From: Phocoenobacter uteri
GTDB taxonomy: Bacteria; Pseudomonadota; Gammaproteobacteria; Enterobacterales; Pasteurellaceae
Direction of reading: 5' to 3'
Length of the DNA stretch: 64,000 bases
Assembly: GCF_900454895.1 (NCBI RefSeq)
Contig: NZ_UGTA01000001.1
Coordinates: forward strand, 496,001-560,000
Shown: positions 18,874-29,251 of the stretch, piece after piece
Layout: each line of letters starts with the position of its first letter
Numbering within the stretch: position 1 is the stretch's first letter
Made by a program: the position numbers and the translations under genes
Notes under the pieces: model-generated
The model's database searches: none
What the model was told of the DNA's origin: nothing
The model's input: only the letters and a program-made list of their open reading frames with translations

Positions 18874-18947
18874 CCCTCCTTTTTTAATTTTTAGCCATTA
18901 TAAATTTCCTCTTGCGTAATTTATTTAATAAAAATCACATAAAACTA

Positions 18948-18975
18948 TTGCTTTTGCATTTTGTACTAGTACAAT
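18948..18975 (+). promoter_or_regulatory. Candidate promoter of the second tryptophan permease
   Basis: -35 TTGCTT (18948-18953), 16-bp spacer, -10 TACAAT (18970-18975). The -10 lies wholly inside the TrpR-like operator, the usual arrangement for repression. Confidence 0.5.
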
Positions 18976-18980
18976 AGTTC
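18963..18980. promoter_or_regulatory. Candidate TrpR operator upstream of the second tryptophan permease
   Basis: GTACTAGTACAATAGTTC compared with the ideal TrpR operator GTACTAGTTAACTAGTAC: left half 8 of 8, right half 6 of 8, central two bases free. It overlaps the putative -10 and sits 38 bp upstream of the start codon. E. coli mtr, a high-affinity tryptophan permease gene, is TrpR-repressed in a similar way. No equivalent motif precedes the first copy. Confidence 0.65.
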
Positions 18981-19018
18981 TGGGTTTGAAGTTAATAATA
19001 ATGAACAGGAGTCATCTA

Positions 19019-20248
19019 ATGAAAAAAAATACCCCTTCAATTTTAGGCGGAGCGTGTATTATCGCCAGTGTTTGTGTTGGAGCAGGCATGCTTGCGATTC
19101 CAATCAAAGGTGCAGGAGCTTGGACAATTTATTCTAGTCTTGCACTTGTTTTTACAATGTTAATGATGACTCTTTCGGGCTGGCTATTACTAGAAGCTTA
19201 TAAAAAGTATGAACTAACGGCATCATTTAGCACAGTCACAAAAGATTTATTAGGAAATAAAATCAATTTTATCAGTAACTTATCTGTGTATTTTGTGGGT
19301 GGAATATTGCTTTATGCTTATACAACTGTGGCTGGTTTAACTCTTGATGGTTTATTAGGTAGTGTGTTTGGTGATAATTCTATTGGGATTTGGTCAATTA
19401 TTTTTGTACTGACTTTTTCTGGTCTCGTATGGCATTCAACCCGAGCTGTTGATCGCATTTCAGTTTTACTTATTTTAGTGATGGTGTTTACCTTTATTTT
19501 TGGGGTATCAGGGCTTGCAACAAATATTGATATGACAATATTATTAGACTCAGGCAATGAGCAAGGCGACTATATGCGTTTTGCTGCTGTCATGTTACCT
19601 GTTGCTCTAACCTCATTTGGTTATCATCACAGTGTTGCATCAATGCGAATTTACTATGGCTCGGAGAACAAAGCAAAATATGCCATTCTTGGAGGTACAT
19701 CAATTGCATTAGTACTATATCTACTTTGGACATTTAGTATCTTTGGGAATTTACCACGTGCAGACTTCAAACAAGTTTTTGTTGATGGTGGCGAATGGAA
19801 AGCATTACTTGGTGCATTAGGGCAAGTTATTGAATCACAAACAGTTACCAATATTATCAATGCGTTCTCAATAGCTGCAGTATTATCTTCATTTATTGGT
19901 GTTGGTTTAGGAATGTTTGATTATTTAGCAGATTTTTTTAACTTTGATAATAGTACACAAGGACGAATTAAATCGTGGGCAGTCACTTTCTTACCACCAC
20001 TTATTCTATCAGTATTATTCCCATTCGGTTTTGTTAAAGCGATTGGTTATGCGGGGGCAATAGCAACGATTTGGACTTGTATTGTGCCAGCCTTATTAGT
20101 GAAAAAAGCACGCGAGCGAAATGGTACAGAAGGCTTTCATATTGGTGGCGGAAATTTCTTGCTAGCGGTGTTGATTATCTTCGGTATTGCAGTGGCAGTA
20201 ATTCATTTCTTAGATATGTTTGGCGTATTACCTAACTTTAAAGGCTAA
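19019..20248 (+). CDS. Tryptophan permease, TnaB/Mtr family (copy 2)
   Basis: 409-aa HAAAP-family permease, about 11 transmembrane segments, near-identical in most of its length to the copy at 17559-18788 (same length; most differences are conservative or in loops, for example NLPRADFKQVFVDGGEWKALLG versus NLPRSEFKQVFESGGEWQALVG). Clearly a tandem duplication, but the DNA has diverged at many third positions, so it is not recent. Start ATG 19019 has AGGAG 8 bp upstream; the in-frame ATG at 19001 lacks one. The TrpR-like operator suggests an Mtr-like uptake role when tryptophan is scarce. Confidence 0.9.
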   Translation: MKKNTPSILGGACIIASVCVGAGMLAIPIKGAGAWTIYSSLALVFTMLMMTLSGWLLLEAYKKYELTASFSTVTKDLLGNKINFISNLSVYFVGGILLYAYTTVAGLTLDGLLGSVFGDNSIGIWSIIFVLTFSGLVWHSTRAVDRISVLLILVMVFTFIFGVSGLATNIDMTILLDSGNEQGDYMRFAAVMLPVALTSFGYHHSVASMRIYYGSENKAKYAILGGTSIALVLYLLWTFSIFGNLPRADFKQVFVDGGEWKALLGALGQVIESQTVTNIINAFSIAAVLSSFIGVGLGMFDYLADFFNFDNSTQGRIKSWAVTFLPPLILSVLFPFGFVKAIGYAGAIATIWTCIVPALLVKKARERNGTEGFHIGGGNFLLAVLIIFGIAVAVIHFLDMFGVLPNFKG

Positions 20249-20272
20249 ACTTACTATTAAAAATAATAAAAG

Positions 20273-20305
20273 CGTTCTTGATGATAGTTCAAGAACGTTT
20301 TTATT
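20273..20305 (+). terminator. Rho-independent terminator after the second permease
   Basis: Perfect 9-bp stem CGTTCTTGA / TCAAGAACG, 7-nt loop, then TTTTTATTTT. Confidence 0.9.
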
Positions 20306-20312
20306 TTAATTT

Positions 20313-20373
20313 AACAAGCGGTCATATTTTTTATAAAATTTTCAAAAAAATCAATAAAATATGACCGCTTGTT
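20313..20373. repeat. Perfect inverted pair of Apl-type uptake signals
   Basis: AACAAGCGGTCATATTTT and AAAATATGACCGCTTGTT form a perfect 18-bp stem around 25 nt of A/T. Each arm contains the full ACAAGCGGTC core. This is the clearest uptake-signal pair in the window and could also stop transcription. The rest of the 344-bp interval 20249-20592 holds the preceding terminator and the rdgB promoter region; no gene is visible. Confidence 0.85.
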
Positions 20374-20592
20374 TTATGATATTTATGCAGGTGCTTTCCC
20401 TCACTTTATTTATTATGAAATATTTGTCATATTTTTTGAACTGAGAGTGGTATTTGGATACAGTACAAAGATTCTTTAAGGTTTTTTACCTTATAAATAC
20501 CTTGATGTAGCAGTGTTATATTTCAAAGTGCACTTTCTTATTAAAATATGGTATAAATAGCCTAATTTTTTAGAACGAAATTAGGAATGGTA

Positions 20593-21189
20593 ATGCAAAA
20601 AACAAAAATTGTGCTTGCGACAGGCAATGTGGGTAAAGTCAAAGAAATGCAAGATGTATTAAGTGAATTTGGATTTGAAGTCATTGCACAAAGTGAATTT
20701 GGGATCGAATCCCCAGAAGAGACAGGGCTGACCTTTGTTGAAAATGCGATTTTAAAAGCACGTTATGCTAGTGAAAAAACAGGCTTGCCAGCGATTGCTG
20801 ATGATTCGGGTTTATCCGTTGAAGCACTTGGCGGTGCACCTGGATTATATTCTTCTCGCTATGCAGGAGAAGACGGCAATGATGTGGCTAACCGTCAAAA
20901 ATTGGTGACAGAATTAAAAGATGTAGAAGACGAAAAACGTATTGCAAAATTTGTGAGTTGCATTGTGTTACTACAACATCCAACGGATCCAACCCCTAAA
21001 ATTGCAATGGGAGAGTGCTTTGGTAAAATTTTATCGGAAGAGCGTGGTTCAAATGGTTTTGGTTATGATCCTCTGTTTTTCTACCCACCTAAGAATTGTA
21101 CTTTTGCAGAAATGGAAAGTGTTGAGAAGAAAAAAATCTCACACAGAGCAATAGCCCTTGAATTATTGAAACAACAGTTAGCTAAATAA
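20593..21189 (+). CDS. rdgB: dITP/XTP pyrophosphatase (RdgB/HAM1 family)
   Basis: House-cleaning NTPase that hydrolyses dITP, ITP and XTP to monophosphates. 198 aa with the family motifs [17 protein letters not shown] at the N-terminus, [58 protein letters not shown] and [12 protein letters not shown] choose ATG 20593, 6 bp from the AGGA, rather than the ATG at 20587 that abuts it. Confidence 0.95.
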   Translation: MQKTKIVLATGNVGKVKEMQDVLSEFGFEVIAQSEFGIESPEETGLTFVENAILKARYASEKTGLPAIADDSGLSVEALGGAPGLYSSRYAGEDGNDVANRQKLVTELKDVEDEKRIAKFVSCIVLLQHPTDPTPKIAMGECFGKILSEERGSNGFGYDPLFFYPPKNCTFAEMESVEKKKISHRAIALELLKQQLAK

Positions 21190-21224
21190 GCTGTTTCTAT
21201 CAGTGATAGTTTTTGGAGAAAAAT

Positions 21225-21677
21225 TTGCAAAATTTAGAAAAAATCACACCGCTATTTTGGGAACATAAAAGCCTCATTGAAATGAATGATGACGAGTGGG
21301 AAGCATTATGTGATGGCTGTGGAAAATGCTGCTTTCATAAGCATATTGAGGGTAGAGGCAAGCGTGAACGTCTTTATTTCACTCGTATTGCGTGTAATCA
21401 ATTGGATCTAGCAACGGGGCTGTGTAGCCATTATACTGAACGTTTTAAGTTGGAGCCAGATTGCACAAAATTAACCAAGAAAAACTTGCCTGATTTTAAA
21501 TGGCTACCTCATACTTGTGCTTACCGTTTGCTTTATGAGGGTAAGCCTTTATTTGATTGGCATCCGTTGATTTCCAAAGATCAAAACTCGGTTAAAAAAG
21601 CAAATGTGTTAATCAAAAATCCTATACACGAAAAAGATGTGATCGATTGGTTTGAATTTGTGATTGATGAAGTGTGA
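21225..21677 (+). CDS. ycgN: YcgN-family cysteine-cluster protein (UPF0260)
   Basis: Conserved protein of unknown activity with a cysteine-rich motif that may bind a metal: LCDGCGKCC near residue 28, then further Cys in IACNQLDLATGLCSHY and LEPDCTKL. Length 150 aa, as in E. coli YcgN. It likely starts at TTG 21225, 6 bp after GGAG; the in-frame TTG at 21213 overlaps that ribosome site. 35 bp after rdgB. Confidence 0.85.
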   Translation: MQNLEKITPLFWEHKSLIEMNDDEWEALCDGCGKCCFHKHIEGRGKRERLYFTRIACNQLDLATGLCSHYTERFKLEPDCTKLTKKNLPDFKWLPHTCAYRLLYEGKPLFDWHPLISKDQNSVKKANVLIKNPIHEKDVIDWFEFVIDEV

Positions 21678-21776
21678 TTGTCGTCTATTTCAGCACTGCG
21701 ATGAATCTCTTTTCCACAAATTTTATTTAATGTGTTAGAATCTACAAAGGTTTAATTTTAAAGAAAAATAATTATT

Positions 21777-23201
21777 ATGATGCAATATTCTTCTCAATTT
21801 AAAAATGCCAAAGTATTAGTACTTGGTGATGTAATGTTAGATCGTTATTGGTTTGGTGCAACAAATCGAATTTCCCCAGAAGCTCCAGTGCCTGTTGTTA
21901 AAATTCAAGATAATGAAGATAGAGCGGGCGGTGCGGCTAACGTAGCGATGAATATCGCGGCATTAAATGTGCCAGTTACGTTGCACGGTTTAATTGGTCA
22001 AGATGATGCTGGAAATGCGTTAGGTAAATTATTGAGCGATCATCAAATTCAAAATCATTGTGTCGCATTAGAAACACACCCAACTATTACCAAATTGCGA
22101 GTGTTATCTCGTCATCAACAGTTGCTACGTTTAGATTTTGAAGAAAATTTTCATAACGTTGCAAGTGATTCATTATTAGCACAATTAAGCGATGAAGTGG
22201 CACAATATGGTGCATTGATTTTATCTGATTATGGCAAAGGCACATTGGATAGTGTGCAAAAAATGATTCAAATTGCTCGAAACGTAAATGTACCTGTGTT
22301 AATCGATCCAAAAGGCACAGATTTTGAACGTTATCGTGGTGCAACGTTGCTCACACCGAATATGTCGGAATTTGAAGCTGTTGTAGGTGAATGTAAAACC
22401 GATGAAGAAATTATTGAAAAAGGGCTGAAATTGATTGCAGATTATGATTTTTCAGCATTATTAGTGACTCGTTCTGAGAAGGGAATGACGTTACTTCGTC
22501 CTAATCAAGAAGCTTATCACTTACCAACTTTGGCAAAAGAAGTATTTGATGTGACAGGGGCTGGCGATACAGTTATCAGCGTATTAGCTACCGCATTAGC
22601 TGATGGGCGTTCTTATGAAGAAGCATGCTACCTTGCAAATGCAGCAGCAGGTGTTGTAGTTGGAAAATTAGGTACTTCAACATTAACACCAAGTGAGCTT
22701 GAAAATGCGATTCACCAACGTGATGAAACAGGATTTGGTGTTGTTTCTGAAAGTGAATTAAAAGAAGTAATGCAAAAAGCAAGACAATCAGGCGAAAAAG
22801 TCGTTATGACGAATGGTTGTTTTGATATTCTTCATCCTGGACACGTGTCTTATTTAGAAAATGCCCGTAAATTAGGGGATCGCTTAATTGTTGCTGTAAA
22901 TAGTGATGAGTCGGTAAAACGTTTGAAAGGCGAAACGCGTCCTATTAACGATTTGAATGCAAGAATGGCTGTTCTTGCGGGGCTTTCTTCTGTAGACTGG
23001 GTCGTGCCTTTTGAAGAAGATACGCCACAACGTTTAATTAGTGAGATCTTGCCTGATTTATTGGTTAAAGGGGGCGATTATAAGCCAGAAGAAATCGCTG
23101 GTAGCCAAGAAGTATGGGCAAATGGTGGCGAAGTTCGAGTCTTGAATTTTGAAAATGGGTGTTCAACGTCAAATATTATTAAAAAGATTCAAACATCGTA
23201 A
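21777..23201 (+). CDS. hldE: Bifunctional heptose-7-phosphate kinase / heptose-1-phosphate adenylyltransferase HldE
   Basis: Makes ADP-heptose for the lipopolysaccharide inner core. 474 aa in two domains: an N-terminal ribokinase-type kinase ([37 protein letters not shown], and the phosphate loop [14 protein letters not shown] near residue 260) and a C-terminal nucleotidyltransferase beginning [20 protein letters not shown] near residue 343, with [10 protein letters not shown] and VKGGDY. The product feeds the OpsX-type heptosyltransferase at 31.1 kb. Confidence 0.96.
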   Translation: MMQYSSQFKNAKVLVLGDVMLDRYWFGATNRISPEAPVPVVKIQDNEDRAGGAANVAMNIAALNVPVTLHGLIGQDDAGNALGKLLSDHQIQNHCVALETHPTITKLRVLSRHQQLLRLDFEENFHNVASDSLLAQLSDEVAQYGALILSDYGKGTLDSVQKMIQIARNVNVPVLIDPKGTDFERYRGATLLTPNMSEFEAVVGECKTDEEIIEKGLKLIADYDFSALLVTRSEKGMTLLRPNQEAYHLPTLAKEVFDVTGAGDTVISVLATALADGRSYEEACYLANAAAGVVVGKLGTSTLTPSELENAIHQRDETGFGVVSESELKEVMQKARQSGEKVVMTNGCFDILHPGHVSYLENARKLGDRLIVAVNSDESVKRLKGETRPINDLNARMAVLAGLSSVDWVVPFEEDTPQRLISEILPDLLVKGGDYKPEEIAGSQEVWANGGEVRVLNFENGCSTSNIIKKIQTS

Positions 23202-23281
23202 TTTTGGATAAGAGTGAACTTTTTGATACTGTATTACTCAAACACCCCATCATTATTTTAAAATAATTAAAGGAATTTATA

Positions 23282-24232
23282 ATGAAATGTAACTTAATAA
23301 AATCATCTTTCTTAACGCTTATTGCATTATTTGCAACAACTCAGATGGCTGTTGCACAAGAGCGAGTAGAAGCATTGGTTGATGGCTATATGATTATGGA
23401 AAGTCAGGTGAAGCAGCAATTAGGTTCTCGTCCTGATACACCAGCGAATCATCGTAAAGCACTTGAAGCAACCATTGATGATTATCTAGTTCAAAAAGCA
23501 ATTAAAGAATCTGGTGTACAAATTAACTATCGTACAGTAAACCAAGCGATTGAAAATATTGCTTCTCAAAATGGGATAACCTACGGGCAATTACTGGATG
23601 CGTTGGACTATCAAGGTATCTCATTAAATCAATATCGTCAGCAAATTGCTCATCAAATGATGATGGCACAGGTTCGTCAAGTAAGTATTGGTAAATCAAT
23701 TCAAGTTAGCCCACAAAATGTGCAAATTTTGGCAGAGCAAATGCTTAATGATGAAGCTCAAAAAGGAAAGCTGAAAAAATCAACAGCAAAGCAGTATCGT
23801 GTTAGTCATATTTTGATTAAAACAAATCCTATTTTGAATGATCAACAAGCAAAACAGAAATTACAGCAGATTGTTGCAGATATTAAATCTGGTAAAATGA
23901 CATTCGCACAGGCCGCCACAAAAAATTCAAAAGATTATGTCTCAGCCATTGATGGCGGTGATTTAGGTTGGAATTTCCCACAGGCGTATGATCCTCGTTT
24001 TGCACAGCGTATAACGTCAACACCAATTGGTAAAATTTCTGAACCTTTCCAATCAAAGTTTGGTTGGCATATCTTAAAAGTAACAGAAACACGTTTAAAA
24101 GATACGACTAAAGAAGTGTATTTACAGGAAGCTTACAAACACTTGTTTGATGAACAAGCACAAGAGGCATCACAAGACTGGATAAAAGCACTACGCAAAA
24201 AAGCACAGATAGAATACGTTAAACGTAAATAA
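23282..24232 (+). CDS. surA: SurA-type periplasmic chaperone / peptidyl-prolyl isomerase, single parvulin domain
   Basis: Periplasmic outer-membrane-protein chaperone. Signal peptide about residues 1-25 (MKCNLIKSSFLTLIALFATTQMAVA), a SurA N-terminal domain, then one parvulin domain at about 174-275 (YRVSHILIKTN, GGDLGWNFP, FQSKFGWHILKV). At 316 aa it has one isomerase domain, versus two in E. coli SurA (428 aa), as is usual in Pasteurellaceae. Upstream of rsmA, matching the surA-rsmA order of enterics. Its outer-membrane clients could include LptD, TamA and the adhesin encoded in this window. Confidence 0.88.
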   Translation: MKCNLIKSSFLTLIALFATTQMAVAQERVEALVDGYMIMESQVKQQLGSRPDTPANHRKALEATIDDYLVQKAIKESGVQINYRTVNQAIENIASQNGITYGQLLDALDYQGISLNQYRQQIAHQMMMAQVRQVSIGKSIQVSPQNVQILAEQMLNDEAQKGKLKKSTAKQYRVSHILIKTNPILNDQQAKQKLQQIVADIKSGKMTFAQAATKNSKDYVSAIDGGDLGWNFPQAYDPRFAQRITSTPIGKISEPFQSKFGWHILKVTETRLKDTTKEVYLQEAYKHLFDEQAQEASQDWIKALRKKAQIEYVKRK

Positions 24233-24240
24233 TTAGATTG

Positions 24241-24268
24241 AGCCTCTGTTTTCAGAGGCTTTTTTTTT
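24241..24268 (+). terminator. Rho-independent terminator after surA
   Basis: 8-bp stem AGCCTCTG / CAGAGGCT with a TTTT loop and a run of T. Confidence 0.9.
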
Positions 24269-24316
24269 ATGGCTGAGGTATAATACCGCAAATTTTTTTA
24301 TTCATTTAGGTAAATA

Positions 24317-25156
24317 ATGTCATCTAATTCAAAAAAACACTTAGGGCATACAGCTCGTAAACGCTTTGGTCAGAACTTTTTGCACGATCAAGATGTAATC
24401 CATAATATTGTTGCTGCAATCAATCCTCAAAAGAGTGATTTTCTTATTGAGATTGGTCCAGGTCTAGGGGCTTTAACTGAGCCTGTTGCGGATCAAGTCG
24501 ATAAACTCACGGTTGTCGAGCTGGATCGTGATTTGGCGGAACGTTTACGCCATCACCCTTTTCTTAATCAGAAATTAACCGTTATTGAGCAAGATGCTTT
24601 AAATTTTAATTTCCGTGATTATTTTGAAAGTTTAAATTTAACAGAGCAAAACGGCATTCGTGTATTTGGTAACTTACCTTATAACATTTCAACGCCGTTG
24701 ATTTTCCATTTATTAACCTTCCACGATCTTATCCAAGATATGCACTTTATGTTGCAAAAAGAAGTGGTTAAGCGTTTGTGTGCGGCACCAAATAGTAAGG
24801 CTTACGGTCGTTTAACGGTAATGGCACAATACTATTGTCAAGTAATGCCTGTGTTAGAAGTGCCACCAGCAGCATTTAAACCTGCACCAAAAGTAGATTC
24901 AGCGGTTATTCGTTTAGTACCTTACACAGAATTGCCTTATCCAGCAAAAGATGTCAGTTTCTTAAATCGTGTGGTTACTCAAGCGTTTAATCAACGTCGT
25001 AAAACATTAAGAAATTCATTGTCACAGCTATTTACAGCAGAGCAATTAGAAGAATTAGGTATGGATTTGCAAGCTCGAGCAGAGAATTTAAGCTTAAAAG
25101 ATTATGTATCACTTGCGAATTACTTGTTTGATCATCAGGATTTAGAAGAAAAATAA
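24317..25156 (+). CDS. rsmA: 16S rRNA dimethyladenosine transferase RsmA (KsgA)
   Basis: Dimethylates A1518 and A1519 of 16S rRNA. 279 aa with [15 protein letters not shown] at the N-terminus, SAM motif [27 protein letters not shown], the catalytic NLPYNIST, and [13 protein letters not shown] near the C-terminus. It lies 3 bp before ratA. Confidence 0.97.
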   Translation: MSSNSKKHLGHTARKRFGQNFLHDQDVIHNIVAAINPQKSDFLIEIGPGLGALTEPVADQVDKLTVVELDRDLAERLRHHPFLNQKLTVIEQDALNFNFRDYFESLNLTEQNGIRVFGNLPYNISTPLIFHLLTFHDLIQDMHFMLQKEVVKRLCAAPNSKAYGRLTVMAQYYCQVMPVLEVPPAAFKPAPKVDSAVIRLVPYTELPYPAKDVSFLNRVVTQAFNQRRKTLRNSLSQLFTAEQLEELGMDLQARAENLSLKDYVSLANYLFDHQDLEEK

Positions 25157-25159
25157 GCA

Positions 25160-25594
25160 ATGCCAATAATCAATCAATCTACTTTAGTACCTTATAGTGC
25201 AGAGCAGATGTATGCACTTGTGAATGATTATGAAAGTTACCCACAATTTCTTTCAGGGTGCGTGGGGGCAAAAACACTGACAACTGCAGAAAATGAATTA
25301 GAAGCTGAGTTGCATATTCAAAAATTAGGAATTAGTCAGCGTTTTAGCACCCATAATAAAATGATACCCAATCAGAAAATTGAAATGCAGCTATTAAATG
25401 GTCCTTTTAAGAACTTACAAGGTGCGTGGACATTTACGCCTTTTGATGAGCAAAGCTGTAAAATTGCACTACATTTAGAGTTTGAATTTTCTAATCCAAT
25501 GATTGCAATGGTATTTGGTAAAATTTTTAATGAATTAACCCAAAAAATGATCAATTCATTTAAAAAGCGTGCAAAAGAGGTTTATGGTGTCTGA
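25160..25594 (+). CDS. ratA: RatA-type START/SRPBCC protein (coenzyme Q-binding COQ10-like)
   Basis: 144-aa SRPBCC-fold protein: [31 protein letters not shown], then [16 protein letters not shown] and a C-terminal helix [20 protein letters not shown]. In E. coli RatA was reported to block 70S assembly, while homologues bind ubiquinone; which applies here cannot be told. It is adjacent to rnfH (RatB) with an 11-bp overlap, the usual gene pair, but this should not be read as a proven toxin-antitoxin module. Confidence 0.88.
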   Translation: MPIINQSTLVPYSAEQMYALVNDYESYPQFLSGCVGAKTLTTAENELEAELHIQKLGISQRFSTHNKMIPNQKIEMQLLNGPFKNLQGAWTFTPFDEQSCKIALHLEFEFSNPMIAMVFGKIFNELTQKMINSFKKRAKEVYGV

Positions 25595-25877
25595 TAACAT
25601 AAAGGTTGAAGTATTATATGCTTACCCTGAACGGTATTTTTTGCAAAAAGTGGAATTAAATACACCGCTTAGTATTGAGCAAGTGATTACACAATCGGGT
25701 GTATTAGAAAAATACCCAGAAATTGATTTGAAGACGAATAAAGTGGGGATATTTAGTCGCCCTGCAAAATTAACGGATACAGTAAATGATGGCGATAGAG
25801 TAGAGATTTATCGTCCACTGGTTGCAGATCCAAAAGAAATTCGCCGTAAACGAGCAGAGCAACAGAAAAAGAAATAA
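25584..25877 (+). CDS. rnfH: RnfH-family ubiquitin-like protein (RatB)
   Basis: 97-aa beta-grasp protein of the RnfH family, function uncertain: [67 protein letters not shown]. Start ATG 25584 lies inside the end of ratA with AGAGG just upstream, so translation is coupled. Confidence 0.88.
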   Translation: MVSDNIKVEVLYAYPERYFLQKVELNTPLSIEQVITQSGVLEKYPEIDLKTNKVGIFSRPAKLTDTVNDGDRVEIYRPLVADPKEIRRKRAEQQKKK

Positions 25878-25961
25878 GAAGGATTGCAATATGAAAAAAG
25901 ATAAGCGGTTATATTTTAAACGTTATTTGCAAAAGTTGCTAAGTTGATGAATAATTTAAAA

Positions 25962-25977
25962 TTTGACATAGATCACA
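25962..25977. promoter_or_regulatory. Distal CRP-like (or FNR-like) site upstream of gapA
   Basis: TTTGACATAGATCACA matches TGTGA-N6-TCACA at 9 of 10 positions. It also fits the FNR pattern TTGAT-N4-ATCAA at 8 of 10. It lies 72 bp upstream of a second, perfect CRP palindrome. Confidence 0.5.
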
Positions 25978-26033
25978 TAACCTTTATCTGATATATTTCT
26001 TTCCGTGCTTTTGGGCTTAGCAATGTGAAAAAG

Positions 26034-26049
26034 TGTGATATAATTCACA
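26034..26049. promoter_or_regulatory. Perfect CRP palindrome overlapping the gapA -10 element
   Basis: TGTGATATAATTCACA has both CRP half-sites intact, and its 6-bp spacer is exactly TATAAT. A weak -35 (TTAGCA, 26017-26022) sits 16 bp upstream of that TATAAT. If this is the gapA promoter, bound CRP would cover the -10 and repress. Confidence 0.65.
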
Positions 26050-26104
26050 GTATCTTTTGCATAGTTAGGTGTAAAAGAAAAATTTTGTTTAACTTAAAAT
26101 ATAG

Positions 26105-27121
<1,017 letters not shown>

Positions 27122-27163
27122 TTTAATCAATTTTTAATTACTTTTTAAAGTAATTTGGAATCT

Positions 27164-27192
27164 AAAGGACTGTTTCGGCAGTCCTTTTGTTT
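27164..27192 (+). terminator. Rho-independent terminator after gapA
   Basis: Perfect 9-bp stem AAAGGACTG / CAGTCCTTT, 6-nt loop TTTCGG, then T-rich. It ends just before the rnhB ribosome site. Confidence 0.9.
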
Positions 27193-27213
27193 TATTTAAT
27201 GGAAGTGATTTTT

Positions 27214-27813
27214 ATGAGTACAGAATTTATTTATCCAAATGTAGATTTGATTGCAGGCGTTGATGAAGTGGGGCGAGGTCCATTAGTGGGTGCTGTGGTC
27301 ACGGCTGCTGTGATTCTTGATCCTAATCGCCCAATTGAAGGCTTAAATGATTCTAAAAAATTGTCTGAGAAACGTCGCGAAAGTTTAGCGGAAGAGATCC
27401 GAGAAAAGGCGTTATGTTGGTCAATTGGGCGTGCTGAGCCAGAAGAAATTGATCAAATCAATATTTTAAATGCCACTATGTTAGCCATGCAACGAGCAGT
27501 ACAAGGGCTAAGAATTCAACCTAATTTTGTGTTGGTTGATGGGAATAGAACGCCTGATTTTGCTGTGCCTTCACAAGCTATTATTAAAGGTGATGGTTTA
27601 GTCGCAGAAATTAGTGCTGCCTCCATTTTAGCTAAAGTCGTGCGTGATAATGAAATGAAAGAGCTGGACAAACAATATCCTGAATATGGTTTTGCAAAAC
27701 ATAAAGGCTATCCAACAAAATTACATTTTGAAAAACTGATGGAATTAGGCGCAACCCCTTTTCATCGCAAGAGTTTTGCACCTGTGGCAAAAGTTTTACA
27801 GCAAACTAAATAA
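27214..27813 (+). CDS. rnhB: Ribonuclease HII
   Basis: Removes ribonucleotides and RNA of RNA-DNA hybrids. 199 aa with the catalytic acids in [17 protein letters not shown], then [43 protein letters not shown] and [15 protein letters not shown] prefer ATG 27214 with GGAAGTGA upstream; in-frame starts at 27187 and 27199 would overlap the gapA terminator region or the ribosome site. Confidence 0.95.
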   Translation: MSTEFIYPNVDLIAGVDEVGRGPLVGAVVTAAVILDPNRPIEGLNDSKKLSEKRRESLAEEIREKALCWSIGRAEPEEIDQINILNATMLAMQRAVQGLRIQPNFVLVDGNRTPDFAVPSQAIIKGDGLVAEISAASILAKVVRDNEMKELDKQYPEYGFAKHKGYPTKLHFEKLMELGATPFHRKSFAPVAKVLQQTK

Positions 27814-28070
27814 TTTGCAAAAAATAAAATAAAAATAACCGCTTCCACTAGATATCAGATTTTAGTTAAAATATCACCTAGATATTTTCGAGAGGATAAT
27901 GCCTTTCCCGCATAATATACAGGTTTATTAAATCAAGCATTAAAAGTATATGTTTTATGGGATCTAGTAAGAAACATCACTAGAAAAACACGCTGTTTTC
28001 GTGTATCATTGCAAAAATTTTATTTTTAACAAAGCATTAAAGCTACTCACTATTCTTACTAGGAGATTTT
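27814..28070 (+). promoter_or_regulatory. gpt upstream region with two small hairpins
   Basis: 257 bp without a gene. It contains an uptake-signal-like ACCGCTT just after rnhB, an inverted repeat TCTAGT (27963-27968) / ACTAGA (27979-27984), and a second small one ACACG / CGTGT (27988-27992, 28000-28004). AGGAG precedes gpt. No known purine riboswitch consensus or complete PurR box was recognised. Confidence 0.35.
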
Positions 28071-28535
28071 ATGAGTGAAAAGTACATCGTAACTTGGGAC
28101 ATGTTCCAAATGCACGCTCGCAAGTTATCAGAAAAATTACTTCCTGCAACACAATGGAAAGGAATTATTGCTGTTAGTCGTGGAGGCTTGTTTCCAGCAG
28201 CGGTTATTTCTCGTGAATTGGGGATTAGACACGTAGAAACGGTTTGTATTGCAAGCTATGAAGATCATTTTACTCAAAGTGATACTTTAAGAGTAATTCA
28301 TCGTGCGGAAGGCGATGGTGAAGGTTTCATCGTGGTAGATGATTTAGTTGACACGGGTAATACAGCAAAAGCGATTCGTGAAATGTATCCAAAAGCACGT
28401 TTTGTGACTGTATTTGCAAAACCAGCAGGCGCTCCTCTTGTCGATGACTATATAATTGATATTCCACAAAATACTTGGATTGAGCAACCTTGGGATTTAG
28501 GCTTGAATTTTGTGCCACCATTGGCAAGAAAATAA
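28071..28535 (+). CDS. gpt: Xanthine-guanine phosphoribosyltransferase
   Basis: Purine salvage: converts guanine, xanthine (and hypoxanthine) to nucleotides using PRPP. 154 aa with [42 protein letters not shown] and the PRPP loop [22 protein letters not shown], ending in [15 protein letters not shown]. Gmk, the next gene, phosphorylates the GMP it makes; a hairpin separates them. Confidence 0.95.
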   Translation: MSEKYIVTWDMFQMHARKLSEKLLPATQWKGIIAVSRGGLFPAAVISRELGIRHVETVCIASYEDHFTQSDTLRVIHRAEGDGEGFIVVDDLVDTGNTAKAIREMYPKARFVTVFAKPAGAPLVDDYIIDIPQNTWIEQPWDLGLNFVPPLARK

Positions 28536-28565
28536 TTCTTATCAATTATAGTATAAGTATCAAAG

Positions 28566-28589
28566 TAGAGACGTTGTATAACGTCTCTA
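28566..28589 (+). terminator. Hairpin after gpt
   Basis: Perfect 10-bp stem TAGAGACGTT / AACGTCTCTA with a GTAT loop but no T run, so it may be a weak terminator or a stabilising structure. Confidence 0.5.
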
Positions 28590-28623
28590 TTCGTATCCAA
28601 CAAAAATATATTAAAAAATAATT

Positions 28624-29247
28624 ATGAACTTAGGCAACCTTTATATTGTTTCTGCACCAAGTGGTGCAGGAAAATCATCACTAATCAATGCGTTACTTTC
28701 TGACTTACCTCGCAGTGAGGTGCAACTTTCGGTCTCACATACTACTCGGAATCCTCGTCCTGGTGAAGAGAATGGCGTGCATTACTACTTTACTGATCAC
28801 GATGAATTTAAAGATCTTATTGCTAAAGATCATTTTTTAGAATGGGCCGAAGTATTTGGTAATTATTATGGTACCTCTTTACCAATGATCGAAAAAAGTC
28901 TTGAACAAGGTATTGATGTTTTTTTAGATATTGATTGGCAAGGTGCGAAGCAAATTAAACAAAAATTACCAAATGTAAAAACAATTTTTATTTTGCCACC
29001 ATCAAAAGCAGAATTGGAAAAACGTTTAATTGGACGTGGGCAGGATTCTGAAGAAGTGATCGCAAAACGTATGGCACAGGCAGTATCTGAAATGAGCCAC
29101 TATAATGAGTTTGATTATGTGATTATCAATAATGATTTTCAAACTGCATTAACGGATCTTAAAAGTATTTTAATTGCAGAGCGTTTAAAACATAATGTCC
29201 AAGCCATTCGTCATCAGTCACTTATTAGCAATTTATTAGCAGAGTAA
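28624..29247 (+). CDS. gmk: Guanylate kinase
   Basis: Phosphorylates GMP and dGMP. 207 aa with P-loop [53 protein letters not shown] and [18 protein letters not shown]. Four bases before the next gene, so likely co-transcribed with ycjF and the glycosyltransferase. Confidence 0.97.
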   Translation: MNLGNLYIVSAPSGAGKSSLINALLSDLPRSEVQLSVSHTTRNPRPGEENGVHYYFTDHDEFKDLIAKDHFLEWAEVFGNYYGTSLPMIEKSLEQGIDVFLDIDWQGAKQIKQKLPNVKTIFILPPSKAELEKRLIGRGQDSEEVIAKRMAQAVSEMSHYNEFDYVIINNDFQTALTDLKSILIAERLKHNVQAIRHQSLISNLLAE

Positions 29248-29251
29248 GATT

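Noticed and set aside
18789..19018. A second tnaC-like leader before permease copy 2
   Set aside because: No short ORF with Trp and the Asp/Pro spacing is present; the TrpR-like operator explains the region better.
25160..25877. RatA-RatB gene pair as a toxin-antitoxin system
   Set aside because: The second gene encodes an RnfH-type protein and is not established as an antitoxin; the pair is a conserved housekeeping neighbour set with COQ10-like RatA.
27989..28004. PurR box before gpt
   Set aside because: Only the right half (GTTTTCGT) fits; the left half matches one of eight positions.
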